From Pedobacter mucosus (GTDB taxonomy: Bacteria; Bacteroidota; Bacteroidia; Sphingobacteriales; Sphingobacteriaceae), in assembly GCF_022200785.1 (NCBI RefSeq), contig NZ_CP087585.1:4526001-4590000 (forward strand): DNA of 64,000 bases. The letters run 5' to 3'. Below the pieces are notes generated by a model. The model was not told the DNA's origin and did no database searches. It saw only the letters and a program-made list of their open reading frames with translations. Shown here one piece after another: positions 54,321-63,637 of this stretch. Within the stretch, counting starts at the first letter, position 1. The number at the start of each line of letters is the position of its first letter. Both the position numbers and the translations under genes were made by a program.

Positions 54321-55229
54321 TTAAATTTTCTCTACCCTTTCTATTACCGGTCTAAAACCAAGGGCATTTAAGCTTGTTTTCCATACCACTTTTGTAAAAG
54401 CCCATTTATTATCCTTACGATTAATGGCAATGCGAAATGGCATTATAAACATCCTATGCACCCAAGTAACCCAGAACTGTAATTCTCCATCATGTAATCT
54501 TTTGGTATAAAGCTCGTTTCTTAAGCCGTAATTATATTTCCAAAGTTGTGCTGGCGTATCTTTAAAAACACTACTTATGTGGTTTATAGGTGTTTCATGC
54601 ACCACTACACTCTTATCTACAGCTAATCCGGCTAAACCGTAGTGGATTATTCTTTTCGAGAATTCAACATCATCACTCCAAATAAAAAAGTCCTTTATAG
54701 GTAAACCTACTTCTGCAACTGCTTTTGCGGAAAGGAGCATAGAAACGAATGTTCCGAATTGAATAAATGGATACTTATCACTTTGTTTTAATGTTAATTT
54801 TGATAATTTTTTTTGATCGTAAAGTTTATAAGTTTTGTTTATCTCGTGTTCATTACCATCTTTCCACAATACCCGGCTTGATAAAAAGCCAACTTTTTCT
54901 CTATCAGGATTTACTTCATTTAATGCATAAACCAGTTCCTTTAATGCATCTTTTTCAGGAATCGTATCATCATCCATTACCCAAATCCAATCGGCGCCGT
55001 GCTTATATGCCATATTGATACCATATGCGAAACCTCCTGCACCACCAATGTTTTTTTGAGAATAAAGAATAAGTGGCTGACTTAAAAGCCACTCTTCTGT
55101 TTTGTCTGTTGAGCCATTATTAATTACAATAATTTCATCAGGCAATTGACTTTGTGCATGAACGGCATTTATGCATTTTTTAAGTAGATCCAGGCGATTA
55201 TAAGTAACGATAACAGCAATAATTTTCAT
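54321..55229 (-). CDS. GT2 glycosyltransferase, candidate galactofuranosyltransferase
   Basis: A 302-residue family 2 glycosyltransferase with a GT-A fold. It shows VIVTYNRLDLLKKCINAV near the start, IVINNGSTDKTEEWL, and the metal-binding DDD in WIWVMDDDTIPEKDAL near residue 92. Further on it has FIWSDDVEFSKRI, where the catalytic Asp is expected. This wording is shared with GlfT-like and rhamnosyltransferases. The gene directly upstream on the same strand is glf, which makes UDP-galactofuranose, so galactofuranosyl transfer to a surface glycan is the best guess. No membrane anchor is seen. Confidence 0.85.
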   Translation of the reverse strand: MKIIAVIVTYNRLDLLKKCINAVHAQSQLPDEIIVINNGSTDKTEEWLLSQPLILYSQKNIGGAGGFAYGINMAYKHGADWIWVMDDDTIPEKDALKELVYALNEVNPDREKVGFLSSRVLWKDGNEHEINKTYKLYDQKKLSKLTLKQSDKYPFIQFGTFVSMLLSAKAVAEVGLPIKDFFIWSDDVEFSKRIIHYGLAGLAVDKSVVVHETPINHISSVFKDTPAQLWKYNYGLRNELYTKRLHDGELQFWVTWVHRMFIMPFRIAINRKDNKWAFTKVVWKTSLNALGFRPVIERVEKI

Positions 55230-55284
55230 AATATATCTATCAGAATAATATTAAAATTTATCTTAAATAATGATTTTATGTGAT

Positions 55285-56421
55285 TTACTGTTCTACAGGT
55301 TTTTCTATAACGCTAAAATGATCTGAAGCTTTTTTTAGTGCCGATCCAATAATTTGATGCATATCGTAATAACGATATTCTGCCAACCTGCCGCCAAAAA
55401 TTACACCCGTTTCTTGCTGAGCTAATGCCTGATATTTTTTAAAAACTTCCGTGTTTTTTTTATCGTTGATAGGATAATAAGGCTCTTTTTCTGAGGTCCA
55501 TTCTAGTGGATATTCTTTGGTGATTACCGTTTTTGGCTGGGTTCCAAACTCAAAATGTTTATGTTCTATAATTCGGGTATAAGGAATATCCCGTTCCGTA
55601 TAATTTACCACGGCATTGCCTTGAAAATTATCAGTGTCTTTTATTTCGTCCTCAAATTTTAAACTTCTATATTCTAATTGTCCGAATTCATAATTATAAT
55701 ATTCGTCAATTTTACCAGTAAAAATTACCTGATCTGCCATAGCATCCCATTCTTCCCGGTTATCAAAATAATTAACTTCCAATCGCACTTCAATATCTTT
55801 CAATAAACCTTCAGTTAGCTTATTATAGCCTCCAATTGGAATTCCTTGATACTTATCGCTGAAATAATTATTATCATAAGTAAATCTAACAGGCAGCCTG
55901 TTAATAATAAAAGAGGGTAATTCTGTAGCCGATCTACCCCATTGTTTTTCAGTATAGCCCTTAATTAATTTTTCGTAAATATCTTTTCCTACGAGTGAAA
56001 GTGCTTGTTCTTCTAAGTTGCTTGGGTTTTCTAAATTTAAATTTCCAATTTCTTCTTGAATTTTTTCCTTTGCTTCAGCAGGAGTTTTAACTTTCCAAAG
56101 CTGATAAAAGGTGTTCATATTAAATGGAAGGTTAAATAATTCGTCTTTGTAGATAGCAACAGGACTATTAATGTACCGGTTAAACTCAACAAATGAGTTT
56201 ACATAATCCCAAATGGTTTTATCATTGGTATGAAAAATATGTGCTCCGTATCGATGTACGTTGATGCCTTCAATATTTTCACAATAAATGTTGCCGCCAG
56301 AATGATTTCTTTTGTCTATAACAAGGCATTTTTTTCCTAGCTTGTGCGCTTCGTGAGCAAAAACTGCCCCGAACAAACCGCTTCCTACAATTAAATAATC
56401 GTATTGTTTATTATAATCCAT
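55285..56421 (-). CDS. glf: UDP-galactopyranose mutase
   Basis: A 378-residue FAD enzyme that converts UDP-galactopyranose to UDP-galactofuranose. The N-terminal dinucleotide-binding motif is DYLIVGSGLFGAVFAHEAHKLGKK, followed by VIDKRNHSGGNIY and HRYGAHIFHTNDK. GYTEKQWGRSATELP, RYTYDNNYF-like RFTYDNNYFSDKYQGIPIGGY and GGRLAEYRYYDMHQ are the family's substrate-site signatures. The GT2 gene follows after 55 bases in the same direction. Confidence 0.95.
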   Translation of the reverse strand: MDYNKQYDYLIVGSGLFGAVFAHEAHKLGKKCLVIDKRNHSGGNIYCENIEGINVHRYGAHIFHTNDKTIWDYVNSFVEFNRYINSPVAIYKDELFNLPFNMNTFYQLWKVKTPAEAKEKIQEEIGNLNLENPSNLEEQALSLVGKDIYEKLIKGYTEKQWGRSATELPSFIINRLPVRFTYDNNYFSDKYQGIPIGGYNKLTEGLLKDIEVRLEVNYFDNREEWDAMADQVIFTGKIDEYYNYEFGQLEYRSLKFEDEIKDTDNFQGNAVVNYTERDIPYTRIIEHKHFEFGTQPKTVITKEYPLEWTSEKEPYYPINDKKNTEVFKKYQALAQQETGVIFGGRLAEYRYYDMHQIIGSALKKASDHFSVIEKPVEQ

Positions 56422-56788
56422 GAATAACTTAATTTGGTATACTAATTTCTACTATCAAAATAAGTTTGGAGGCAATTATTTTTTTGGAGAGTTACCTTAT
56501 AGGTAATGCTGAAATCAAGATCTCAAAAATATACTTCAAAAGGAAGTATCACTAACAAAATATGGTTACTCAAATTCTAATAACATGTTTTTTCCATTAC
56601 AGTTTTACATTTATTGATTTTTATTAAAAACGGGAAACTCGATACTTTAAATATTTACAATTTATGAGTTTTTAACAACATAATCATTCCAAAACTTTAC
56701 GCTTTCTTGGATAAACTTTCAATTTTCTGTAAAATACAAAGATTTTGAAAATTAACTACCAGAAAAAATTGTTATTGAATAAATAACA
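56422..56788. other. Divergent intergenic region of glf and the GT14 gene
   Basis: 367 AT-rich bases with no gene. They include two small hairpins (TTACCTTATAGGTAA, and ATACTTC/GAAGTAT at 56531-56549) without T-runs. The promoters of both divergent genes should lie here, but no exact TAnnTTTG box stands out. Confidence 0.5.
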
Positions 56789-57694
56789 ATGAAAAATACT
56801 ATGAAAAAAGCATATATCATAATTGCTCATAAAAACCCCTTGCAACTATATCGTTTAATATCAAGATTAAATGACGGTAATTCATCATTCTTTATTCATA
56901 TAGATGTAAAGGTAGATTTAAAGGAATTTGATAACCTTAAAGAATTTGGAGATAAACTACATTTTTTGCGAAGATTTGATTCGAAATGGGGAAGTTATGG
57001 TACGATAAAACCATATTTAGAGGGTTTGAAAAAGATTAAAAAATCAGGAGAAAATTTCGACAGAATTCTTTTATTAAGCGGTCAGGATTATCCAATTAAA
57101 AGCAATCAGGAAATAGATCAATTCTTTTTAAATTCACCATATTCTGTATTTGTAAATTACTTTCCGATACCAAACTATAAAAAATGGCCGGGAGGAGATC
57201 GTGGAGGGCTTTATAGGGTAGATAAATATTATTTTGGAAATAAAAAGCACGAACTGCTTTTATCAAAAAGTGCTAATTTAATTTCTACACTTATACCTGC
57301 TTTTAAAAGAAAAATACCTCACGGAATGAAACCTTTTGCTGGCCAAACCTGGTGGAATTTAGATATGTATGCCCTAAATTATATTTTAGATTTTGTTAAA
57401 AAACATCCCGAATATTTAGATTTTCATAAGCATACTTTTGTTGCTGATGAGGTTTTTTTACAGATGATTATCGGGAATAGTAAGGATGAAAAATTATTAA
57501 AGAGTATAGGTAATAGTGAAAAAAGGTTAACGATTTGGGAACATGCAGATAGTGCTCATCCTAAAATTCTTAATAAAAACGATTTGCAAACCATTAAATC
57601 GTCGGATGATTTATTTGCTAGAAAATTTGAACAAGAAGATACCGAAATCCTTGATTTAATTGATAAAGAAATTTTATTTGCAAAGCAGGCTTAG
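56789..57694 (+). CDS. Core-2/I-branching-type glycosyltransferase (GT14)
   Basis: A 301-residue protein that resembles animal beta-1,6-N-acetylglucosaminyltransferases and bacterial relatives. It begins KKAYIIIAHKNPLQLYRLISRLN and shows FFIHIDVKVD, RRFDSKWGSYGTIKPYLEGL, ILLLSGQDYPIKSN, GQTWWNLD and FVADEVFLQMII. The family needs no DXD motif. Translation may begin at 56789 or at the ATG four codons later. It is probably part of the surface glycan assembly encoded with the divergent glf and GT2 genes. Confidence 0.88.
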   Translation: MKNTMKKAYIIIAHKNPLQLYRLISRLNDGNSSFFIHIDVKVDLKEFDNLKEFGDKLHFLRRFDSKWGSYGTIKPYLEGLKKIKKSGENFDRILLLSGQDYPIKSNQEIDQFFLNSPYSVFVNYFPIPNYKKWPGGDRGGLYRVDKYYFGNKKHELLLSKSANLISTLIPAFKRKIPHGMKPFAGQTWWNLDMYALNYILDFVKKHPEYLDFHKHTFVADEVFLQMIIGNSKDEKLLKSIGNSEKRLTIWEHADSAHPKILNKNDLQTIKSSDDLFARKFEQEDTEILDLIDKEILFAKQA

Positions 57695-57776
57695 CCAATT
57701 AATTATTTGTATCAGTTTTAATACTATTCTTATCCCAAAACAGTATTATTTTAGCAAATAAGATTAACTAAACGAT

Positions 57777-59915
57777 ATGAATAAATATTGGCTTACCATT
57801 TCAGCATTAGCATTAATAGCATCAGCAAATGCACAACAGGGTACTTCATTAACTGAAAAAGATTATGAACGTGCTGAAAGTTTTTTGAGTTATGGCACTG
57901 GGAAATATATTGATCATGGAGCTGTACAGCCAAACTGGATTGATGCAAATACGTTTTGGTACTCCACCAAAGCTGGAGCTGGCGAACAAACATATTTAGT
58001 AGATGCCGTAAAAAAAACTAAAACCTTAACCACTGAATATAAAAGTGCTGGCGGTGGAGCACAAAATTTTCGTCGAGGCGGCCGTGGGGAAGTAATTTCT
58101 CCTGATGGTAAAAAATCGGTATTGATTAAAGATTACAATTTATTTGTTAAAGATATTGCTTCAGGGAAACTGACGCAACTTACAACTGATGGCATTAAAG
58201 ATTATGGTTATGCGACAGACAATGCAGGCTGGAAGCATAGTGGTGGAGCAATTGTACGCTGGTCGCCAGATTCAAAAAAAGTTGCAACATTTCAGCAAGA
58301 TCAAAGAAATTCTAGCGATATGTATTTGGTTAGTACAAATGTTGGTGCGCCAAAACTAGAAGCTTGGAAATATCCTTTGCCAGGTGATAAAGCTATCGCA
58401 ACCATAAGAAGAGTGGTTATTGATGTAGAAAATCCGAAAGTAGTTTCGTTAAATATTCCTGCCGATCCTCATCGAGGAACTTTAAGTGATGACATTTCTA
58501 GCAGTGGCACTTTTGATGATATTGATTGGAAAGCTGATGGTACAGAAGTTGCTTTTGTATCAACATCGCGAGATCATAAAAACGAAAAATTCCGTATAGC
58601 AAATGCTTTAACGGGCGAAGTTAGAGAGGTATTTGAAGAGACGGTTAAAACACAGTTTGAATCCGGTCAGGGCACTATTAATTGGAGATATCTTCCTGCA
58701 TCTAAAGAGATTATCTGGTACTCTGAGCGTGATAATTGGGGTCATTTATACCTCTATAATTCATTAACTGGAAAAGTTAAAAATCAAATTACTAAAGGCG
58801 ATTTCGTAATCACTCGCTTAATTAAAGTTGACGAAAAAACACGCACATTATACTTTATAGCAAACGGACGAGAAAAAGGGAACCCATATTTTGGTCACTT
58901 TTATAAAATAGGTTTCGATGGTAAAAACTTGGTTTCCTTAACCCCAGAAGATGGAAATCATATTGTATCTCTATCGCCTTCTGAAAATTATTTTATTGAT
59001 AGCTATTCAAAACCAGATGTTCCGCCCGTAACCTTAATGCGGAGCTTAGATGGGAAACTTATTGTAAATCTTGAGAAAACTGATGTAAGCAGGTTGATAG
59101 CAACTGGCTGGAAAGCCCCAACGCCAGTAACTGTAAAAGCACATGATGGTACTACTGATATTTACGGTTTAATTTTTACGCCGACAAAAATGGATGCAAG
59201 TAAAAAATATCCTGTTATCGATTATATATATCCTGGTCCGCAAGGTGGAAGTGTTGGCAGTTGGGCTTTTTCTGCTTCTCGAGGAGATAATCAAGCTTTG
59301 GCAGAATTAGGTTTTATTGTGGTCGTAATAGAAGGTACAAGTAATCCAGATCGATCAAAAAGTTTTCATGATATGAGTTATGGTAACATGGCTGAAAATA
59401 CTTTGCCAGATCAAATTACCGCAATTAAACAATTGGCTTTAAAATATCCTATTGATACAAATAAGGTCGGTATCTGGGGTCATTCTGGTGGTGGTTTTGC
59501 TACTGCAACAGCAATGTTTAAATATCCTGATTTTTTCAAAGTGGGTATTTCAGAATCTGGAAATCACGACAATAGAAACTACGAGGATGATTGGGGCGAA
59601 CGTTATAATGGTTTAGTAGAAAACTCGAATTACGAAGCACAAGCCAATCAAAATTACGCGAAGAATTTGAAAGGAAAATTAATGTTGGTGCATGGTTTAA
59701 TGGATGATAATGTTCCACCATCGAACACTTTATTGGTTGTAGAAGCCTTAGAAAAGGCAAATAAATCTTTCGATTTAGTTCTTTTTCCAAATAGCGCTCA
59801 CGGTTATGGGCTATATTCGCCATATATGATGCGACGACGATGGGATTATTTTGTTAAAAATCTTTTAGGTTTGGAACCTCCAAAAGATTATTTAATGAAG
59901 GGACCAACAAGATAA
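57777..59915 (+). CDS. Secreted dipeptidyl peptidase IV-like S9 peptidase
   Basis: A 712-residue exported serine peptidase (signal peptide ending SANAQQ). The N-terminal beta-propeller (DPPIV_N, to about 460) includes VRWSPDSKKVATFQQDQR. The alpha/beta-hydrolase domain carries the nucleophile in GIWGHSGGGFATATAMFKYP near 570, the Asp in GLMDDNVPPSNT near 643, and the His in SAHGYG near 674, so the triad is intact. Enzymes of this class remove Xaa-Pro dipeptides in the periplasm. Single gene with its own terminator. Confidence 0.93.
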   Translation: MNKYWLTISALALIASANAQQGTSLTEKDYERAESFLSYGTGKYIDHGAVQPNWIDANTFWYSTKAGAGEQTYLVDAVKKTKTLTTEYKSAGGGAQNFRRGGRGEVISPDGKKSVLIKDYNLFVKDIASGKLTQLTTDGIKDYGYATDNAGWKHSGGAIVRWSPDSKKVATFQQDQRNSSDMYLVSTNVGAPKLEAWKYPLPGDKAIATIRRVVIDVENPKVVSLNIPADPHRGTLSDDISSSGTFDDIDWKADGTEVAFVSTSRDHKNEKFRIANALTGEVREVFEETVKTQFESGQGTINWRYLPASKEIIWYSERDNWGHLYLYNSLTGKVKNQITKGDFVITRLIKVDEKTRTLYFIANGREKGNPYFGHFYKIGFDGKNLVSLTPEDGNHIVSLSPSENYFIDSYSKPDVPPVTLMRSLDGKLIVNLEKTDVSRLIATGWKAPTPVTVKAHDGTTDIYGLIFTPTKMDASKKYPVIDYIYPGPQGGSVGSWAFSASRGDNQALAELGFIVVVIEGTSNPDRSKSFHDMSYGNMAENTLPDQITAIKQLALKYPIDTNKVGIWGHSGGGFATATAMFKYPDFFKVGISESGNHDNRNYEDDWGERYNGLVENSNYEAQANQNYAKNLKGKLMLVHGLMDDNVPPSNTLLVVEALEKANKSFDLVLFPNSAHGYGLYSPYMMRRRWDYFVKNLLGLEPPKDYLMKGPTR

Positions 59916-59927
59916 TAATTCACCAGA

Positions 59928-59956
59928 AAGGACAGCTAACAACTGTCCTTTTTTAT
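59928..59956 (+). terminator. Terminator of the S9 peptidase gene
   Basis: AAGGACAG and CTGTCCTT form an 8-bp stem with a 7-base loop, followed by TTTTATT. It lies 13 bases after the stop. Confidence 0.85.
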
Positions 59957-59998
59957 TATACTCCATCAAACAATATAAGTGGTTTACTGTATTGTATT

Positions 59999-60006
59999 TA
60001 AATTTG
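59999..60006 (+). promoter_or_regulatory. -7 promoter box of the Rossmann protein gene
   Basis: TAAATTTG matches TAnnTTTG exactly and ends 6 bases before the ATG at 60013. It predicts a leader of about 3 bases and argues against the TTG at 59992 as start. Confidence 0.45.
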
Positions 60007-60012
60007 TTTAGC

Positions 60013-60690
60013 ATGGGAAAATCAAGGTCAAAAAATAATATAATTATTACGGGTACAACCGGAATGGTAGGGGAAGGAGTTTTAATTCAATGCCTAAACA
60101 GTACAGAAATTAACACAATTTTAGTAATTAATCGTAAACCCTGCGGATACAGTCACCCAAAATTAAAGGAAATTATTCATCAAGATTTTTTAAATCTTTC
60201 CCCAATAGAAGATCAGTTGGTTGGTTATAATGCTTGCTTTTTTTGCTTAGGAATAACATCTGTTGGTGCAGATGCCGATGTATATTTTAAAATGACTTAT
60301 ACACTTACCATGCATGTTGCCGAAATGCTAAGTAAACTGAATAATAATATGACTTTCTGTTACGTTTCTGGTGGTGGCACCAATGTAAATGGTAAAATGA
60401 AATGGGCGCAGGTAAAGGGTAAAACAGAAATTGATTTGATGAAACTACCTTTTGATCAGGTATTTAATTTTAGGCCCGGTTTTATTAAACCAGTTGATCC
60501 ACAAAAATACGTTCATAATTTCTATAAATATGTTAATTGGTTATTTCCGATTGGAAGAGCAATTTATCCAGCTGGGTTTTGCACAATGGCAGAATTAGGC
60601 AATGCAATGATCAATACTTTAAGCCATCACGAAGAAAGAAAAATTTTAGAAGGAAAAGATATTATATCCTTAGCAAACGAACCATCATAA
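60013..60690 (+). CDS. NAD(P)-binding Rossmann-fold protein (extended SDR, YybC/Oxidoreductase-like)
   Basis: A 225-residue atypical short-chain dehydrogenase relative. It starts MGKSRSKNNIIITGTTGMVG, where TGTTGMVG is the dinucleotide-binding loop. FFCLGITSVGADADVYFKMTY, FCYVSGGGTNVNGKMKWAQVKGKTE (with the YxxxK-like region replaced by a W-A-x-V-K-G-K run) and FRPGFI follow. Family members are small and of unknown substrate. The start chosen agrees with the promoter box and removes a seven-residue extension. Confidence 0.78.
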   Translation: MGKSRSKNNIIITGTTGMVGEGVLIQCLNSTEINTILVINRKPCGYSHPKLKEIIHQDFLNLSPIEDQLVGYNACFFCLGITSVGADADVYFKMTYTLTMHVAEMLSKLNNNMTFCYVSGGGTNVNGKMKWAQVKGKTEIDLMKLPFDQVFNFRPGFIKPVDPQKYVHNFYKYVNWLFPIGRAIYPAGFCTMAELGNAMINTLSHHEERKILEGKDIISLANEPS

Positions 60691-60692
60691 CA

Positions 60693-60720
60693 AAAAAGCA
60701 CCAATTTATTGGTGCTTTTT
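60693..60720. terminator. Bidirectional terminator
   Basis: AAAAAGCACCAA and TTGGTGCTTTTT form a 12-bp perfect stem with a 4-base loop. T-runs occur on both strands. It is shared by the Rossmann protein gene ending at 60690 and the small minus-strand gene ending at 60722. Confidence 0.85.
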
Positions 60721-60721
60721 T

Positions 60722-60901
60722 TTATTTCTTATTATCTTGTTTACGCTGATTGTCCTTATTCGAGGTTTGATCAGATCTTTGTCCGCCGCCATTCGTTATA
60801 CCTTGGATTTTCTTGTCCACCTTAACATCGTGGTTGGCTCTATCAGCTATCGAACTTCCTTGTGTTGTCGGATTGTTTTTTGGTGTGTTTACGTTTTTCA
60901 T
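60722..60901 (-). CDS. Small hydrophilic protein (59 aa)
   Basis: A 59-codon frame from ATG at 60901 to TAA at 60722. The product starts MKNVNTPKNNPTTQGSS and is rich in Asn, Lys, Gln, Asp and Thr with no hydrophobic segment. It includes ADRANHDVKVDKKIQGITNG and ends DNQRKQDNKK. It is likely to be disordered. The frame ends exactly at the shared terminator, and upstream of its ATG the minus strand has a near -7 box (TAAGTTTA), which supports a real gene. Family and role are unknown to me. Confidence 0.6.
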   Translation of the reverse strand: MKNVNTPKNNPTTQGSSIADRANHDVKVDKKIQGITNGGGQRSDQTSNKDNQRKQDNKK

Positions 60902-61054
60902 TGCTATACAATTTAGTTAAACTTAATATGTAGAACGTTATAATATTAACCACAGTGAATAAATTATGTTTTAAATTTTTGAAGATTTAACTGAACTTAA
61001 GTTAAAATTAAATGATGATTTGGAAACGAGCGTTCACTGGATTTTAGTAAATGC

Positions 61055-61348
61055 AGTCCCGCTGTACCTCCTGCCGATGAAAATATCGGCATCCATACCA
61101 TCGGGTTTATAATGAAGGGCAGCTTATAGCCAGTTGCATAATGGTTTTGTAAAAAAAAAAATGATAGGTATTAGGTGAAAATAAAAATTTAAGCTTTTTT
61201 ATTTTGCCCAACAAGGAACCGTGGGTTTTACTTTAATAGTAGCAAATACCTGCGTAAGCTAAACCTGACTGCACGAATGCCGATTTTTATTCGGCAGCAG
61301 AAAAGGCAGGAGGTATGTAAATTTCAGCAGCAACTTGCTTTCCAAACC
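61055..61348. repeat. Intergenic repeat, copy B (inverted relative to 2097-2275)
   Basis: The 619 bases between the small gene and the GH3 gene hold no gene. They carry the inverse of the element at 2097-2275: TCCCGCTGTA...CCATCGGGTTTA at about 61057-61110, then AACCTGACTGCACGAATGCC, a hairpin CCGATTTTTATTCGG, and GCAACTTGCTTTCC at about 61332-61345. In this copy an extra hairpin block (CCTCCTGCCGATGAAAATATC followed by GGCATCCA) is inserted at 61067-61094. Confidence 0.7.
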
Positions 61349-61464
61349 TTCTAAATCTTAAAAAATCTTTGGTCGGTTAAGCCAAATGCTATATTAAACT
61401 GCTTCATTGTTATTCTCTCCATAAAATTTAATTATTTGTATTAAATCAATTACTTGGATTGGTT

Positions 61465-61497
61465 TTTGTTTAATTGGCATATTACTTATTAATTTAG
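61465..61497 (+). promoter_or_regulatory. Probable promoter of the GH3 gene
   Basis: TTTG at 61465-61468 and TAATTTAG at 61490-61497 with 21 bases between them approximate the TTTG-19-TAnnTTTG arrangement (one base differs in the -7 box, spacing is 2 bases long). The ATG-equivalent start of the gene follows 24 bases later. Confidence 0.4.
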
Positions 61498-61520
61498 CAG
61501 ATCGGAACAACAAAACAATT

Positions 61521-63221
61521 GTGAAAAAAAACTTCTTATTACTTACCATAACTTGCCTTATTATATTTTCGGCAAACGCTCAACAAAAAACATATTTAGA
61601 AATGTTAACTAATCAGCCGAAATGGGTTGATTCCATTTTTAAAAAATTAAATCGTAGAGATCGGATTGCACAAATGTTTTTCGTTCGGGCACATACCAAT
61701 CTTGGTAAAAAATATTCTGATTCTGTAGGCTTAGTTATAAAAAGGGAACAATTAGGGGGTGTAATATTTTTCCAAGGTGGGCCGGTTCGTCAGGCTGTAG
61801 TTACAAATGCCTACCAAAAAGTTAGTCGGGTTCCTTTACTAATTGCTGATGATGGAGAATGGGGCTTAGGGATGCGTTTGGATAGTACCATTTCTTACCC
61901 TTATCAAATGACGCTGGGCGCTATCCAAAATAAAGACTTGATTTATAAAATGGGTATAGAAGTTGCGAAAGATTTTAAACGTATTGGAATGCAAATGAAC
62001 TTAGCGCCAGATGCCGATGTAAATAATAATCCAAAAAATCCAGTAATAAACTATCGATCATTTGGTGAAAATAAATATAACGTAGCGGTAAAAACAGCCT
62101 CTTATATGAAAGGAATGCAAGATGGTGGTTTGCTTACTACACTTAAACATTTTCCTGGACATGGAGATACTGATGTAGATTCTCATTACGATTTACCTCA
62201 ACTTACCTTTAGCGCAGCCCGATTAGATAGCTTGGAAATGTACCCTTTTAAAGAATTAATTAAGCAAGGTGCATCTGGAATAATGATTGCGCATATGAAT
62301 ATTCCGGCACTTGATAATACGCCAAACTTACCTTCAACCTTATCAAAACCTATTGTTACGGGTATTTTGAAAGAAAAGTTAGGCTTTAAAGGATTAATTG
62401 TTTCTGATGCGATGGATATGAAAGGTGTTGTAAAATATTTTAAAAATGGAGAAGCTGATTTATTAGGTGTAATTGCTGGAAACGATATTTTAGAGCTGTC
62501 AGAAAACAGCGACCGGGCAATACATTTGGTTCGAAAAGCTGTGCGTAGTGGAAGGATCAATATGGCATCAATTAATGAAAGTGTAAGGAAAATTTTAACT
62601 GCAAAATATTGGGCTGGTTTAAATGTAAAAGATACAATAGTTACCCAAGGAGTTGTTGCGGGCGTAAATAGGAGTGCTAGCAACGCTTTAGTGCAGGAGC
62701 TTGCAAATGCGTCAGTAACTTTATTAAAAGGTAAAGATTATCTTAAAACATTAATTCCGATTAGAAGAACAGCTATCATTAGTATAGGAGTTCCTTCGGT
62801 TACTACTTTCCAAAAAGAGATAGCGAAAGGTTATTATAATTCAGTTTACTATGTTTTAGATAAGGATGCGAATGCAACGCAAATTTCTAATGTTGCCAGA
62901 GAAATCGGCGCTTTCGATCAAGTGATTGTTGGTATTCACGATAGTAGAGCAAGACCTGGAAATAATATTCCTTTAAACGCTGGTATTAAAAACTTCATCA
63001 AGGAGCTTACCACTAAAAATGCAACTTTTGCTTTGTTTGCGAACCCTTATAATTTGGCTGGTTTACCTGGTTTAGAGAATAGTAAAGCGCTTATAGTTGC
63101 GTATCAGAAAGAAGATTTTATGCAAAAATCTGCTGCTGCGGTTATTAATAATCGTTTAGTACCAACAGGAAAATTACCTGTAAGTATTTTGCCAAATTTT
63201 AAATTTGGTGATGGGCTATAA
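61521..63221 (+). CDS. Secreted glycoside hydrolase family 3, beta-N-acetylglucosaminidase-like
   Basis: A 566-residue exported enzyme (signal peptide ending SANAQQ; the first codon is GTG). The N-terminal GH3 TIM barrel shows GGVIFFQGGPVRQ, the NagZ-type catalytic loop KHFPGHGDTDVDSHYDLP near residue 210 with the His general acid/base, MIAHMNIPALD, and the nucleophile Asp in GLIVSDAMDMKGV near 295. A GH3 C-terminal domain follows and the protein ends GKLPVSILPNFKFGDGL. Bacteroidota homologues I know of usually continue into a beta-lactamase-like domain; this one stops. It should act on beta-N-acetylglucosaminides in peptidoglycan recycling or glycan breakdown. Confidence 0.9.
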   Translation: MKKNFLLLTITCLIIFSANAQQKTYLEMLTNQPKWVDSIFKKLNRRDRIAQMFFVRAHTNLGKKYSDSVGLVIKREQLGGVIFFQGGPVRQAVVTNAYQKVSRVPLLIADDGEWGLGMRLDSTISYPYQMTLGAIQNKDLIYKMGIEVAKDFKRIGMQMNLAPDADVNNNPKNPVINYRSFGENKYNVAVKTASYMKGMQDGGLLTTLKHFPGHGDTDVDSHYDLPQLTFSAARLDSLEMYPFKELIKQGASGIMIAHMNIPALDNTPNLPSTLSKPIVTGILKEKLGFKGLIVSDAMDMKGVVKYFKNGEADLLGVIAGNDILELSENSDRAIHLVRKAVRSGRINMASINESVRKILTAKYWAGLNVKDTIVTQGVVAGVNRSASNALVQELANASVTLLKGKDYLKTLIPIRRTAIISIGVPSVTTFQKEIAKGYYNSVYYVLDKDANATQISNVAREIGAFDQVIVGIHDSRARPGNNIPLNAGIKNFIKELTTKNATFALFANPYNLAGLPGLENSKALIVAYQKEDFMQKSAAAVINNRLVPTGKLPVSILPNFKFGDGL

Positions 63222-63280
63222 CCCTTCCTAATTCTCCTCTGAAGATAGATTCAGCAAAATTCAAAAGCGATTTGCTAAGT

Positions 63281-63483
63281 TTAACCACAAAGCCACGAAG
63301 AATACCAAGAAATTGCTGGGGCTTTAACGCTTTGCTAATATTCATTGCAGCCAGCTTCAGCTGGCTGAATTTAAATTAAGCGCTAGCGGCTTTAGCCGAA
63401 CCTTGCCATTATGTAATCTTTTTTGCGTTAACGATAGAAGCGGCATCCCCCGATTTTTTCATCGGGGATATAGCGGATAGCGT
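63281..63483. repeat. Cluster of dispersed-type repeats and hairpins after the GH3 gene
   Basis: Within the gene-free 63222-63637 lie three distinct elements. TAACCACAAAGCCACGAAG (about 63279-63297) is a common Bacteroidota intergenic word. CAGCCAGCT-TC-AGCTGGCTG (63348-63367) is a perfect 9-bp hairpin, followed by AGCGCTAGCGGCTTTAGCCG. At 63425-63483 GATAGAAGCGGCATCC and GGGGATATAGCGGATAGCG flank a CCCCGAT/ATCGGGG stem. No coding potential is seen. Confidence 0.6.
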
Positions 63484-63637
63484 GTTAAAACGCCCACATT
63501 AATTTAATAAGATATTAGTTTTTGAGCATTTCCTGAACGCTTAGTTAAAAGGTTTTCAATTTAGTTTTACACAACCCATTAAAAAACTAAAACAATTTTC
63601 CGTTCTAAATCATTATCTATTTATAAAAATAAAAGTT

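Noticed and set aside
62198..62683. Minus-strand open frame of 161 codons
   Set aside because: It is a shadow of the GH3 gene, whose catalytic motifs lie in the plus frame.
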